Shown piece after piece: positions 19,479-28,803 of a stretch of DNA of 64,000 nucleotides. The translations under genes and the position numbers were made by a program. Each line of letters begins with the position of its first letter. The first letter of the stretch is position 1. The DNA is from Blautia faecicola (GTDB lineage Bacteria; Bacillota; Clostridia; Lachnospirales; Lachnospiraceae): contig NZ_SDKC01000001.1 in the NCBI RefSeq assembly GCF_004123145.1, positions 1,817,501 through 1,881,500 of the forward strand, written 5' to 3'. Under the pieces are notes generated by a model that did not search any database, was not told the origin of the DNA, and worked only from the letters and a program-made list of their open reading frames with translations.

Positions 19479-21479
19479 CTATTTTACATAAAGCATTTTT
19501 TCAGCATCTTCTGCATCGGCAAATGGTCCGGGCACAGTTGCCACACCGCGGTGATTTCCGAAATAATCTTCGTCAAACCGGATCGGTGTTCCATCTGCAT
19601 TTTCGAACGGCTGTTCCGGTTCGAAGGCATTTCCAAGCACTTCAGTGTTGATCATTCTTCCGGTAAAGCCCTTCAGGAACTCATAGATATTGGTTTCCAG
19701 ATGATATCCGTCTTCTTTTTCCACCAGTTCAACCTTCACATCCTCCCTGTTCTCTGCTACGGTCAGACCATTTCTTTCCTTTTTCCATGCTTTTGCTCCT
19801 CCGAGATACACATTGCCCTCGCTCCATACCGGCAGATGACCAAAGTGTACCGGTTCCAGTTTTACCATATCCACCGGTTTTGTAAAGTCAAACTGTGAGA
19901 TCCATTCCTCATATGTCGGATACTCGTCGAATGTCCAGGTACCAGCCAGACGATTTTCCGTGTCATATCCATCATCGGAATCGTGAGGGGTAATCACATC
20001 TTCTTTCGGCCATTTCTGTACAAAAATATTGTTATAGAAACGGTCATCCCCGTGAAGAATCGTCATGAATCCCATCACCTCTGTACGGTGCGGAATATGA
20101 TACGGTGTATATCTCCAGCCGGTTCCTTCACCAACACAGGTCAGAGAACCACAGATCAGGTTATGTACCATTGCTACACCCTGTGTTGCGAAACGAAGGG
20201 CAGCATCAGACAGAAGAATATTGTTGTCGATCAGTGTCGGTCCATGTCCCACTTCCACAAACAGATCCTGAGACATCATGCCGCCTTTTAAGTTCTGTGC
20301 ATAGGACGGACGCTGGTTGTCATGGAGCAGGTTCTGCGTGATTCGTGTTCCCTGCGCTTCCCAGTCACACCAGATTCCCATCGTGCAGTGATGGATATGG
20401 TTGCGCTGATACAGAACATCGATCGCTGCATGCATCTTAATACCTGCAATCTCTGCACCTCCCTGTTCCATCATGTTATTAATGTGATGAATGTGGTTGT
20501 CCTCGATCACGCTGAACACGCCGCCCATACGACCGATGATACCACCCTGTTCACAGTGATGGATGTTATTTCTGCGGATGATATGACTTCCTACCTTTTC
20601 TTTCAGCCAGCCATGATACTGTCCGCGGCATACAGCGTCACGTTCCATCTGTGTCGGACTTTTTACCTGTTTATATGTAAAATAATGATCGTTATCCGGA
20701 TCCAGATATTTACCTACGGAGATACCTGCACATTTGCTGTTGGAGATATCGCAGTCCTCGATGATCCATCCCTTGCTCCAGTGCGGACCGATCATACCGT
20801 CTTGAAATGCTGCCGGCGGTGCCCAGGTGGTTGCTGCCTTGCAAATGGTAAATCCGCTGACTGTAATATAACTTACCCCTGTTTTTGACGGGAAGAAGCA
20901 CTCACGACGAACATTGATTTCCACGTTTTCCACATTCGGATCTTTTCCCTGGAAATTGGCGTAGATCACGGTCTCGTCTTTTTCGGTATCCTGTTCGGCA
21001 TACCATTTGTATACGGATTCTTCCGGAACCCAACTGCATGAATAAACTTCCCCACGCAGGCACTCGTCCAGGGTTACTGCCTCATACATCGCACGACCAT
21101 TCAGATATACGCAGCCGGTATGTTTGTCTGCCTTTGCAAAATACCAGTCACCATATACTGCAGTCGTATATGGGTTATAAGAACCGAACACACTATTTGC
21201 CACACGACATACCCAGGTGTTGTCCTGATACGGTGTCCAGGTTTTAATCTCCTCCGCACCGGTAATCACAGCACCCAGTGGCTTTACACTGCGATAGGTG
21301 ATCCGGGCATCTTCACGTCCGGCATAGATTGGATCTACATATTCACGGTAAGTTCCCGGGAACACTAAAACCTCATCACCCGGTTGTGCGATCTTTGCAG
21401 CATCATTGATTTTTCGAAAAGGAGTTTGTTCGGTTCCATTTCCGTTACGTACAGCATTCACATCTACATAGATTCTCAT
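19479..21479 (-). CDS. Beta-helix glycosidase, probable GH120 beta-xylosidase
   Basis: 666 residues from the ATG at 21479, chosen for its spacing from a GGAGG site; two further ATGs lie just upstream. No signal peptide, so intracellular. The N-terminus (YVDVNAVRNGNGTEQTPFR, then AQPGDEVLVFPGTYREYV) is the start of a right-handed beta-helix, with many NHIHH-type turns between 300 and 370. By comparison with GH120 XylC, Asp372 in WCDWEAQG is the likely nucleophile and Glu409 in DLFVEVGHG the likely acid/base, with an insertion between them. It would cleave xylose from short xylo-oligosaccharides, in keeping with the pentosidase at 3.8 kb. The family call rests on remembered motifs. Confidence 0.75.
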   Translation of the reverse strand: MRIYVDVNAVRNGNGTEQTPFRKINDAAKIAQPGDEVLVFPGTYREYVDPIYAGREDARITYRSVKPLGAVITGAEEIKTWTPYQDNTWVCRVANSVFGSYNPYTTAVYGDWYFAKADKHTGCVYLNGRAMYEAVTLDECLRGEVYSCSWVPEESVYKWYAEQDTEKDETVIYANFQGKDPNVENVEINVRRECFFPSKTGVSYITVSGFTICKAATTWAPPAAFQDGMIGPHWSKGWIIEDCDISNSKCAGISVGKYLDPDNDHYFTYKQVKSPTQMERDAVCRGQYHGWLKEKVGSHIIRRNNIHHCEQGGIIGRMGGVFSVIEDNHIHHINNMMEQGGAEIAGIKMHAAIDVLYQRNHIHHCTMGIWCDWEAQGTRITQNLLHDNQRPSYAQNLKGGMMSQDLFVEVGHGPTLIDNNILLSDAALRFATQGVAMVHNLICGSLTCVGEGTGWRYTPYHIPHRTEVMGFMTILHGDDRFYNNIFVQKWPKEDVITPHDSDDGYDTENRLAGTWTFDEYPTYEEWISQFDFTKPVDMVKLEPVHFGHLPVWSEGNVYLGGAKAWKKERNGLTVAENREDVKVELVEKEDGYHLETNIYEFLKGFTGRMINTEVLGNAFEPEQPFENADGTPIRFDEDYFGNHRGVATVPGPFADAEDAEKMLYVK

Positions 21480-21531
21480 GTTCATAACCTCCATTGTACT
21501 TCATCTTGTATAAAAATCAGTTATTATGTAG

Positions 21532-21556
21532 ATTTCTCAATTATGTTTTGAGAAAT
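21532..21556 (-). promoter_or_regulatory. Palindromic operator candidate upstream of the GH120-like gene
   Basis: Perfect 9-base arms ATTTCTCAA and TTGAGAAAT separated by 7 bases, 53 bases upstream of the gene start. A TATAAT box on the minus strand lies further upstream near 21575-21580, so the palindrome would sit in the transcript's 5' end and could bind a repressor. Confidence 0.5.
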
Positions 21557-21666
21557 ATGGCCATTTATGGTTATTATACTATAGACTCTGATCTGATAAA
21601 AGATAAATCTGACAGTTCCAGAAAATTAGTTTTCCGTACATGAATTCAAAACGGCTGGGAAAGAAA

Positions 21667-24600
21667 CTACACCGGGAGAGTGCGGTATTGCTCGATGTTT
21701 CTCTCCTGATTTTCATCGTAAATGAAATAATAATCGATTTGACCGGTTCCCTGGGTATAAATATATTGTCCATAGGTTCTCACGTTACAGAATAATACGG
21801 TACTTCCCGCCGCAACACCGATGGCATATCCCTTATTGGACAGTACCAGTGGCATCCGAAGTTTTTTCTGTCCAAAAGAGATATACCGCGCTTTCGTGCT
21901 CAGATCCATAAAATCATCTGCAAGAACACCTTTGGATTTCAGGCGCTCATTTTTATCCCAGGCGAAAAAGTTCCAGGTCTGACTGTCCAGAAGTAGGCGG
22001 GGTTCCGAAGGATTTTCCGCAAGCAGTTTCTTGCCGTCTCTGTTTAAAAACTGCACCGCACCATTGGCTTTTTGCACCCGGATCAGGATACGATCGGTCA
22101 GAAGCTGCACCTCGGAACGCGACTCTTTTGCGCTCCATGTTACTGCGGTATCTGCCTGTGCTTTCCAGTTCGTATCCCGGATCGTGCCGGTAACGCCCTT
22201 TACAAAGCTGACACGGATCGTCGACGGTGTGACCGGTGTCAGCCGAAGAAGTCCGACTGCACTGGCGATCTCCAGATACTGCTTTGTCTTTTTCACCCAT
22301 TTTACAGAAAAATTTCCTCTGGAATGTCCTTTGACCTGAAGATGACTCTCCGGTGGGAAGGTTCCATATGTATACGGGGATGGATTCACCAGTCCGTCGA
22401 TGGCGGAAGATTTTAATCTCTTATCCGTTGATTTCTTTAACAGATTTCTGTTTTTGGGAATCAGTGCCTGATGTACTTCAAACGGTTTTGGAATTAGCAC
22501 CGGTGTCTCTGTTCCGGCAATTTCCTGTTCCTTTTCCAACTGGATCTTTCGAGGACCCAGATAGCCTCTTGCCTGTCGTTCCCTGTCACCCTCTTCTCTT
22601 CGCTGCTGTTCGATCTCTTTCTGTGTGTGTACCGGTTTTGCGTATTCTTTCGCTTTTTGCAGACTTTCGGTCTGAAATTCCTGCATATGTTTTTCTTTCG
22701 GCACTTCGGTTCCTATAATGTCCGTAAGAGAATTCTGATACAGCACGGTCAGTTCATGGAGCGCACGGGTAGCGGCAACATACAACAGTTTGACGTGACC
22801 GTTATCCTGTGGGTATTGTTTCTTTGTTGGATTCCACAGAAGTACTGCATCAAATTCCAGTCCCTTCGTATACACGACCGGAAGAACCATAATTTCCTCT
22901 CCGAACTGACTGCGTTCCGGTGTATAGCCCTCTAGATCCAGACTATCCCGCAAAAGTTCCGACACGGCTTCGGCTTCCGCCTCATCGCGACAGATCACGG
23001 CGATCGTTTCGTATCCGTTTTTCTTCCATTCCTGAATCTGATTTACCGCTGCGTCTTTCATAGCAGCCGCGTCCGCACTGGCTTCCACCTTCACCTGCGC
23101 CCCGTGACGAATGATTGGTTCCACCGGATAAATCGGGAAATCTCCATGCCGAAGGATCTCTGTGGCAAATTCTGAGATTTCCACCGTGTTTCGATAGCTT
23201 TTCCGAAGCAGTCCGAATGCATCGTATGTTCCCCGCAGGATCAGCGCACGAAGTTCTTCCCAGTCATTTAACCCCTGTCCAAAATGGATATTCTGAGAAG
23301 TATCTCCCATAACAGTATAGGTGCATCCCCGCATACAGTAGTGCAGGCAGCGATATACCATCATACCAAAGTCCTGTGCTTCATCGATGACCACATGGCT
23401 TGCTTCCCTCACCGGATCGGTTTCCTTGATCCGTTTATAGATATATGCCATCGCCGCAAGGTCGTACACATCAAACGATGTATCTGGTATTTCGATAGGA
23501 ATTCCCTCTTGCTGCTGTGCACGGAGAAAATCCTGATAAAAAGTTCGCACAGAACCATTCCATTTTCCGTTGCCAAAGTAAGTGCTGTATTTTTTGTCCA
23601 GTATTTTCCGCTCTTTTTCTGTGAAAGAGATCACTTTTCCCGTGATCACATTTTCATAGCGGGCATACAGCATTTTATTTAACATCAGGATCTTGCTTTC
23701 CATCGAAAGGAGCGGATTGTCACGCAGATACTCCCGGATCATCGCAGGACGCATCAGACGCACACCCGTTTTTTCCATCACGATCGCCTCCTGTGGAATC
23801 TCCTGATTTTCGTATGCCTGACAGTACGCTTCCAGTTTTTCGAACCAGGCAGTACTTCCTTTCTGTTCCTGCCAAGCCTCCTGAGATACCGGATGAACGC
23901 TGTATATTTTTCCATTCCATTCCTCATACAGAAGGCGGATAAACAGCTCTTCCATCGTCATCTGACGAATCCCGTATACATCCAGCTCCGGCAGAACACC
24001 GGTGATATAATTCAGCAAAATTTTATTGCTCCCGATAATATAAAAATCTTCCGGGCGGAAATCCTCTTTGTAATTATAAAGAATATAGGAAATACGGTGC
24101 ATCGCCACTGTGGTCTTTCCGGAACCCGCCACACCCTGGACAATCAGATTAGTCCTGGGGGAGCGACGGATCAGCAGATTCTGTTCTTTCTGAATGGTTG
24201 CAATGATCTCTCCAAGTACGTTTTTTTTGCTTTTGGCAAGGTATTTGGTCAGAAGTTCATCATTTGCCACCACATCCGAGTCAAAATAGTCTTTCAGCCG
24301 GTCATTTTCAATCTCATACGTCCGTTTTCTCTCCAGATCGATCGTATGCGTCCCCTCGGAAAGAACGGTATACGAACAGGGACCAAGACCGCTTTCATAA
24401 TAAACAGAAGCAATCGGTGCACGCCAGTCCAATACTAACGGCTGCGCATCATCCCCGGAGATTCCAACACGACCGATATAATACGCTTCTTTTTGTTGTT
24501 TTTCTTCTGCAAGAAAATCAATTCTGCCAAAATACGGTTTCTTTCTGGCTTTTTCCAGGCGCACCATATTCTGTTTATATTCCTTCAGACGCGCTGTTGC

Positions 24601-24807
24601 ATTGTTCCAGAGTGTCAGACCTTCTTTATCCTTTGCATCGTAGACTTCCATCAGATCGGCAAGATCCTCATTTGCCTCCCGGATGGCTTTACGCGCCTGC
24701 ACCAGATGTTCCTGCGCAATGTCGATGACATATGCAAGCTGTTGTTCTTCCGCTTCTCGGCTGGTACCGGGAAGTTCTGCTGCATCCTTTTTCATTTTTT
24801 CTGCCAT
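21667..24807 (-). CDS. HelD-like RNA polymerase motor fused to a GH31 N-terminal-type domain
   Basis: 1046 residues from the ATG at 24807 (AGGAGA site). Residues 1 to about 700 are a HelD/UvrD-superfamily protein: N-terminal coiled-coil arm (20-100), the DWRAPIASVYY motif (128-138), P-loop GVAGSGKTT (225-233), the Walker B-containing VIDEAQDFG and the VAATRALHEL motif near 680. HelD proteins pull stalled RNA polymerase off DNA. A linker rich in Lys/Glu follows, then about 230 residues (about 815-1046) that match the galactose-mutarotase-like N-domain of GH31 glycosidases, ending FIYDENQERNIEQYRTL exactly where the catalytic barrel normally starts. No barrel follows. See the findings. Confidence 0.85.
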   Translation of the reverse strand: MAEKMKKDAAELPGTSREAEEQQLAYVIDIAQEHLVQARKAIREANEDLADLMEVYDAKDKEGLTLWNNATARLKEYKQNMVRLEKARKKPYFGRIDFLAEEKQQKEAYYIGRVGISGDDAQPLVLDWRAPIASVYYESGLGPCSYTVLSEGTHTIDLERKRTYEIENDRLKDYFDSDVVANDELLTKYLAKSKKNVLGEIIATIQKEQNLLIRRSPRTNLIVQGVAGSGKTTVAMHRISYILYNYKEDFRPEDFYIIGSNKILLNYITGVLPELDVYGIRQMTMEELFIRLLYEEWNGKIYSVHPVSQEAWQEQKGSTAWFEKLEAYCQAYENQEIPQEAIVMEKTGVRLMRPAMIREYLRDNPLLSMESKILMLNKMLYARYENVITGKVISFTEKERKILDKKYSTYFGNGKWNGSVRTFYQDFLRAQQQEGIPIEIPDTSFDVYDLAAMAYIYKRIKETDPVREASHVVIDEAQDFGMMVYRCLHYCMRGCTYTVMGDTSQNIHFGQGLNDWEELRALILRGTYDAFGLLRKSYRNTVEISEFATEILRHGDFPIYPVEPIIRHGAQVKVEASADAAAMKDAAVNQIQEWKKNGYETIAVICRDEAEAEAVSELLRDSLDLEGYTPERSQFGEEIMVLPVVYTKGLEFDAVLLWNPTKKQYPQDNGHVKLLYVAATRALHELTVLYQNSLTDIIGTEVPKEKHMQEFQTESLQKAKEYAKPVHTQKEIEQQRREEGDRERQARGYLGPRKIQLEKEQEIAGTETPVLIPKPFEVHQALIPKNRNLLKKSTDKRLKSSAIDGLVNPSPYTYGTFPPESHLQVKGHSRGNFSVKWVKKTKQYLEIASAVGLLRLTPVTPSTIRVSFVKGVTGTIRDTNWKAQADTAVTWSAKESRSEVQLLTDRILIRVQKANGAVQFLNRDGKKLLAENPSEPRLLLDSQTWNFFAWDKNERLKSKGVLADDFMDLSTKARYISFGQKKLRMPLVLSNKGYAIGVAAGSTVLFCNVRTYGQYIYTQGTGQIDYYFIYDENQERNIEQYRTLPV

Positions 24808-24870
24808 AGCTCTTCTCCTATACATTCTCACATACGACAGTGCCCATCCCCTGCAGATCTCTCGTATTTT

Positions 24871-25014
24871 TGTAACTGTTCAGTTCCTTCACAGTTACAG
24901 GCAAAAATGCATTTAAGATCACCTTAGGTGATGGCATTTTTGCTCGTATGTCTCGGGATTTTGGCATATTCATGCCAAAACGCCTCGCGGAATATTACCT
25001 ACTGAATAGTTACA
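24871..25014. repeat. 144-bp palindromic element with terminal inverted repeats
   Basis: Ends are TGTAACTGTTCAGT (24871-24884) and ACTGAATAGTTACA (25001-25014), 13 of 14 complementary. Inside are a hairpin with arms GCAAAAATGC/GCATTTTTGC holding a nested GATCACC/GGTGAT stem (about 24900-24941), and TTTTGGCAT/ATGCCAAAA (about 24958-24980), then CCTCGCG. It contains no ORF. This is the form of a small non-autonomous interspersed repeat; a related but shorter structure may be present at 1058-1128. Confidence 0.65.
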
Positions 25015-25038
25015 TTACGTTTACATTATTTATGATTC

Positions 25039-25686
25039 TTATTCAAACAGTGTTTTCATCTGATCCAGCGAATCTACACACGCGGTCAGCATCTTCTGAA
25101 GTTCCGCGTCCGGTTTTGTCTGATCCGGCACCATGACAACCTGACAGCCTGCCCGGTACGCACTGGTCACTCCGTTCGGTGAATCTTCTACCGCCATGCA
25201 TGCAGAAGGGGCGAGTCCCAGCTGTTGGCAGGCATAGATGTAAATATCCGGTGACGGTTTTCCGCATTTGACCATATTTGCACAGATGATCCGGTCAAAG
25301 TACTCGTACAGTCCGATCTGTTTCAGATATCGTGCCGCGCGTTCCGTATCAGTTGCCGTAGCGATCGCACGCTGGATCTTCTTTTCTTTCAGATATTCAA
25401 GAAGTTCTACAGCTCCCGGTTTGATCTGGATTCCATCCCGTTCCAGATATTCTTCCATCAGCTGTTTCCGATATACACGAATCGCCGGATAGTCCAGATC
25501 GGGATCCTGAAACATTTCTTTCAGATGCTCCGGCGCATATGGCTGTCCCAGCGAACGCATGGAAAGTGCCTGCTCATCACTCATCGTATAACCAAAATGC
25601 GCCAGTGCCTGTGGCCAGCAGATCCGGTAATATTTTTCTGTGTCAATCAGTGTTCCATCCATATCAAAAATTACTGCCTGTATCAT
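25039..25686 (-). CDS. HAD-superfamily phosphatase/phosphoglucomutase-like protein
   Basis: 215 residues with an AAGGAG site before the start. HAD subfamily IA motifs are all present: nucleophile motif DMDGTL (residues 8-13), ATATD for motif II (near 110), the conserved Lys in GKPSPDIY (near 143) and VEDSPNG for motif IV (near 168). The helical cap lies between motifs I and II. It is of the beta-phosphoglucomutase-like group of cytoplasmic enzymes acting on sugar phosphates. Substrate unknown. Confidence 0.9.
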   Translation of the reverse strand: MIQAVIFDMDGTLIDTEKYYRICWPQALAHFGYTMSDEQALSMRSLGQPYAPEHLKEMFQDPDLDYPAIRVYRKQLMEEYLERDGIQIKPGAVELLEYLKEKKIQRAIATATDTERAARYLKQIGLYEYFDRIICANMVKCGKPSPDIYIYACQQLGLAPSACMAVEDSPNGVTSAYRAGCQVVMVPDQTKPDAELQKMLTACVDSLDQMKTLFE

Positions 25687-25851
25687 TCTTTATACTCCTT
25701 GTCTGTTCTTTTCCTGTAGTTGCAAATATACCAGTTTGCATCGACAATCGTTTTTATATTTTACTACAAACCTGCACGAAAAGGAATATGAAGATCGTTG
25801 ATTTGACTGAGAAACCAGTGACTGCCAGCTTTTTCAGATACATCGCAGCAT

Positions 25852-25891
25852 AAAAAGAACTCCTGCCAGCTCTGTCCGCCTGCAAGAGTTC
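25852..25891 (-). terminator. Terminator of the holin gene
   Basis: On the minus strand GAACTCTTGC and GCAGGAGTTC form a stem followed by TTTTT. It lies 34 bases after the holin stop. Confidence 0.8.
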
Positions 25892-25924
25892 CCGTGTTTT
25901 CAGACACGCTCTGGTATGAAGTTG

Positions 25925-26125
25925 TTATTGACTGCATTTGTTATATTTTGATTTGCTGATTCCAAGAATCACACCGAGAAACGTATCAATTGCCGTGATG
26001 GTTCCCACCAGCTGTTCTCCGTAGGGAAGCCCCCAGATGCCAGCCAGTGCAAAATACAACGTTCCCAGTGCCGGCAGAAAATACATGGCGAGCCATTTTA
26101 ATCGATCATATGTTTTGTTGCTCAT
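25925..26125 (-). CDS. Orphan Dp-1/phi29-type phage holin
   Basis: 66 residues from the ATG at 26125, the start that matches the family; the ribosome site is weak (AGGAAGTGGGG further up). Two hydrophobic helices are visible (about 9-30 and 34-54) and the sequence MSNKTYDRLKWLAMYFLPA with WGLPYGEQLVGTITAIDTF is characteristic of short phage holins that form membrane pores at lysis. No endolysin or other phage gene is near, so this is a lone phage-derived gene. It has its own terminator. Confidence 0.8.
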   Translation of the reverse strand: MSNKTYDRLKWLAMYFLPALGTLYFALAGIWGLPYGEQLVGTITAIDTFLGVILGISKSKYNKCSQ

Positions 26126-26293
26126 ATCGCATTCCCCACTTCCTGATATGTCCCACCGCATCTGTGAGACGATACCCAGCTATCTATCTGATTTACCATA
26201 TGCGTGAAATGTGTTTTCTGTCACTCTTCTTATATTGCAAGCGCTGCTTTTTATGCTGTCCTCTTTCCGATGCTTTGCCGGTTATATCGGATG

Positions 26294-27604
26294 TTACTTC
26301 TGTTTTTTCTCGACTCCGAAGATAGCGATCAAAGAACACAGAAGCAGAAACATCGGATAAAACAGCCGTGGCATGATCTGGAAGGCGGAAATCTCGTATC
26401 CCAGTTCATGTGCCGCCGAGATGGCTACCAGCATCTGTGCACCGTAAGGGATGACTCCCTGGAAGATACAGGAAAAAGTATCCAGTAACGAAGCTGTTTT
26501 CTTCGGTGTCACGCAATATTCCTGGGCCATCTCTTTTGCAATCGGATTCGCCATTACGATTGCAACAGTATTGTTGGCAGTTGCAATGTCCATCGCTCCG
26601 ACTAGCAGTCCCATACCCAGCTGCCCGCCGCGTTTTCCTTTAAAGATCCGGTGGATCCAGCCGAGCAACGCATCAAATCCGCCATATTCCCGGATCAGCG
26701 CACACATGGCTGCAACAAGGATCGCCACCATACAGGTCTCAAACATACCCGAGACGCCGGAACCCATATTTGCCAACAGATCGGTCGGTGTGGTATGTCC
26801 GCCAAGCAGCATGATCAGTGCACCGGAGGCAATGCCGGTTAGAAGTACCACAAATACATTGATACCGATGATTCCACCGATCAGAACCAGCACATAGGGA
26901 AGTACCTGCAGCAGATGGTACGACTGATCGACTCTTCCGTGAATCTCTGTCTGAAAAGACAGAACCAGGATCAGAACCAGTGTGATCACCGCCGCCGGAA
27001 ATGCAATCCAGAAGTTTTCCCGGAACTTATCTTTCATCTCGCAGCCCTGTCCGTTACAGGCTGCGATTGTTGTATCGGAAATAAAGGAAAGATTGTCCCC
27101 GAACATTGCACCACCCATGACCGCTCCGACACAAAACGGAAGATCAAACCCGGATGCAGCAGATACCGCAACTGCGATCGGTGTCAGCAAGGTGATCGTT
27201 CCCACGGAGGTTCCCATTGCCACCGACACGAAACAGGCCACTATAAACAGCACTGCAACCGAAAACCGCGCCGGAATCAGCGCCAGCATAAAATAGGCCA
27301 CACTCTCCGCACTGCTTCTTCCGACAACGCCGACAAAGCAGCCGGCGGTCAGAAAGATCAATAACATCGTAATGATATTCTTATCGCCCACCCCCTGCGC
27401 CATCAGCTCCAGTTTTTTATCAAAATTTACTTTCCGATTCTGTACACACGCCACCAAAATCGCCGCCAGAAACGCTACGACGATCGGCACGTTATAAAAT
27501 CCCATCGGAATCTTTAACACATATTCAAACAAAATTCCAAGCCCCAGATACAATACCAGGAACACGCCGATAGGGAGTAATGCAATTCCATTTCCTTTTT
27601 TCAT
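26294..27604 (-). CDS. Na+/H+ antiporter, NhaC family
   Basis: 436 residues from the ATG at 27604. About eleven to twelve hydrophobic segments. NhaC family landmarks include TSVGTITLLTPIAVAVS (near 140), GAVMGGAMFGDNLSFISDTTIAA (near 170-192) and ANNTVAIVMANPIAKE near 345. Members exchange Na+ for H+, or in some cases small organic acids, at the cytoplasmic membrane. Appears monocistronic; it is followed on the same strand by the holin gene after a gap of about 170 bases. Confidence 0.88.
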   Translation of the reverse strand: MKKGNGIALLPIGVFLVLYLGLGILFEYVLKIPMGFYNVPIVVAFLAAILVACVQNRKVNFDKKLELMAQGVGDKNIITMLLIFLTAGCFVGVVGRSSAESVAYFMLALIPARFSVAVLFIVACFVSVAMGTSVGTITLLTPIAVAVSAASGFDLPFCVGAVMGGAMFGDNLSFISDTTIAACNGQGCEMKDKFRENFWIAFPAAVITLVLILVLSFQTEIHGRVDQSYHLLQVLPYVLVLIGGIIGINVFVVLLTGIASGALIMLLGGHTTPTDLLANMGSGVSGMFETCMVAILVAAMCALIREYGGFDALLGWIHRIFKGKRGGQLGMGLLVGAMDIATANNTVAIVMANPIAKEMAQEYCVTPKKTASLLDTFSCIFQGVIPYGAQMLVAISAAHELGYEISAFQIMPRLFYPMFLLLCSLIAIFGVEKKQK

Positions 27605-27795
27605 GTTTGTTTTTTCCTTTTCTACTATCATTCATTTATTTTGATTTTGTAACTGTTCCATACTTTCATAATTACCCATTTTGATCCATTAGATAATTTC
27701 ACTTTAATGCTCATATGAAAAATCAGATTTTTCACATAGCTGGAAGCGTAATTACTCTTTTACCATGTATATGGTACAGATTTTAGTCTTTCTAT

Positions 27796-28206
27796 TTATA
27801 TCAATATTCCGCAACAATGATCTATTTCATGTTGTATGATCTGCGCGATCCAGCCGGAATACATCTGTCGCTGTTGTTTGAAATTAATATCCTGGTATTG
27901 CACTTCAATCTCCTGATACCGCATACATTTTCTCACCCCTGCCAGAGATAAACACCCTTCTTCCGTTTCATATGCCCCGGACCTTTTGATGATCTTCGGA
28001 TTATACATCAAAACATTCATAAATCCCATATGCACAGCAATGATATTTTTCCGTACCCCGATCATATTCGCCGCCATACCGACACATTCTTCTTCATGTG
28101 CCTTCAAAGTATCCAACAGATCCATCCCCGTCTTCCGATCCGCCTCAGTTGCAGGCTCAGATGGCTGGTTCAGAAAAAAGATATCTCTCATAATTGGTTT
28201 TACCAT
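27796..28206 (-). CDS. Peptide deformylase-like protein with altered motif I
   Basis: 136 residues from the ATG at 28206 (GGAGGAG site). Polypeptide deformylases remove the formyl group from nascent proteins using Fe or Zn held by one Cys and two His. Here Cys85 (EGCLS) and H126-E-I-D-H130 are intact, but motif I reads GMAANMIGV: Met49 stands where active enzymes have the catalytic Gln (GxAAxQ). The protein is also short compared with about 150-190 residues in housekeeping enzymes. It may be a secondary, specialised or inactive form; the main deformylase would be elsewhere in the genome. Confidence 0.85.
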   Translation of the reverse strand: MVKPIMRDIFFLNQPSEPATEADRKTGMDLLDTLKAHEEECVGMAANMIGVRKNIIAVHMGFMNVLMYNPKIIKRSGAYETEEGCLSLAGVRKCMRYQEIEVQYQDINFKQQRQMYSGWIAQIIQHEIDHCCGILI

Positions 28207-28310
28207 ACTACTCCTCCATAATACAAAATATCTCCCCATGGGACACATCACTTGCGTGAGAGGTGTGGGGAGTCCTGTTACAGATATAATACAATATTAA
28301 TTTAAAAAAA

Positions 28311-28571
28311 TCAATGGTACAAAATTTTCTTTAAACTGTATATCGACAAATGAAATTCCTCCGTAAGTTCTTTCAGAGAACATCCATTTTTCTTCTTCTC
28401 ACGGATCATCTGATTTCTTTCATCTAGTTCTTTTCTTATTCCCGTGCTGTTTCCCCAGCTTTGTCTTGTACCATCTTTTTTCGGAATATAGATCAGTTCT
28501 CCTGCACAGTATTCCTGAACCTGTATGAAAAGTTCCTCAGGCAGGATATCTTTTCCATTCAAATATGTCAT
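28311..28571 (-). CDS. CD3324-like small DNA-binding protein
   Basis: 86 residues from the ATG at 28571 (AAGGAGAAAACGC upstream). The sequence runs MTYLNGKDILPEELFIQV, IYIPKKDGTRQSWG, then a C-terminal helix-turn-helix (CSLKELTEEFHLSIYSLKKI). This matches the CD3324 family of small clostridial proteins related to Mor-type transcription activators. The target is unknown. It stands alone between the deformylase and the ABC transporter genes. Confidence 0.8.
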   Translation of the reverse strand: MTYLNGKDILPEELFIQVQEYCAGELIYIPKKDGTRQSWGNSTGIRKELDERNQMIREKKKNGCSLKELTEEFHLSIYSLKKILYH

Positions 28572-28803
28572 GCGTTTTCTCCTTTTGAAATGAATTTTCA
28601 TAAGATATCACAAAACATATTTGCTGGCGATCTCTTCTTACTCTACATATCCAATCGCCGTTTTTATGTTTTGCGATATATAGAGTTCGGATCCTATCAT
28701 ATTATTTGATTTCTTTATAAGTATAAGTATTTTACACATTGTCTGCTTCCTCGCTGATTTTGATACTGTTATTATAATATACTGAAAAAGATAAGTAAAT
28801 GAA

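Noticed and set aside
25039-25267. Open frames opposite or out of frame to the HAD gene
   Set aside because: They are shadows of a gene with complete HAD motifs and lack ribosome sites.
27605-27795. Another copy of the 144-bp palindromic element
   Set aside because: It starts TGTAACTGTTC and has a TGAAAAATC/GATTTTTCA palindrome (27716-27734), but the right end repeat and inner stems do not match, so it is not annotated as a copy.
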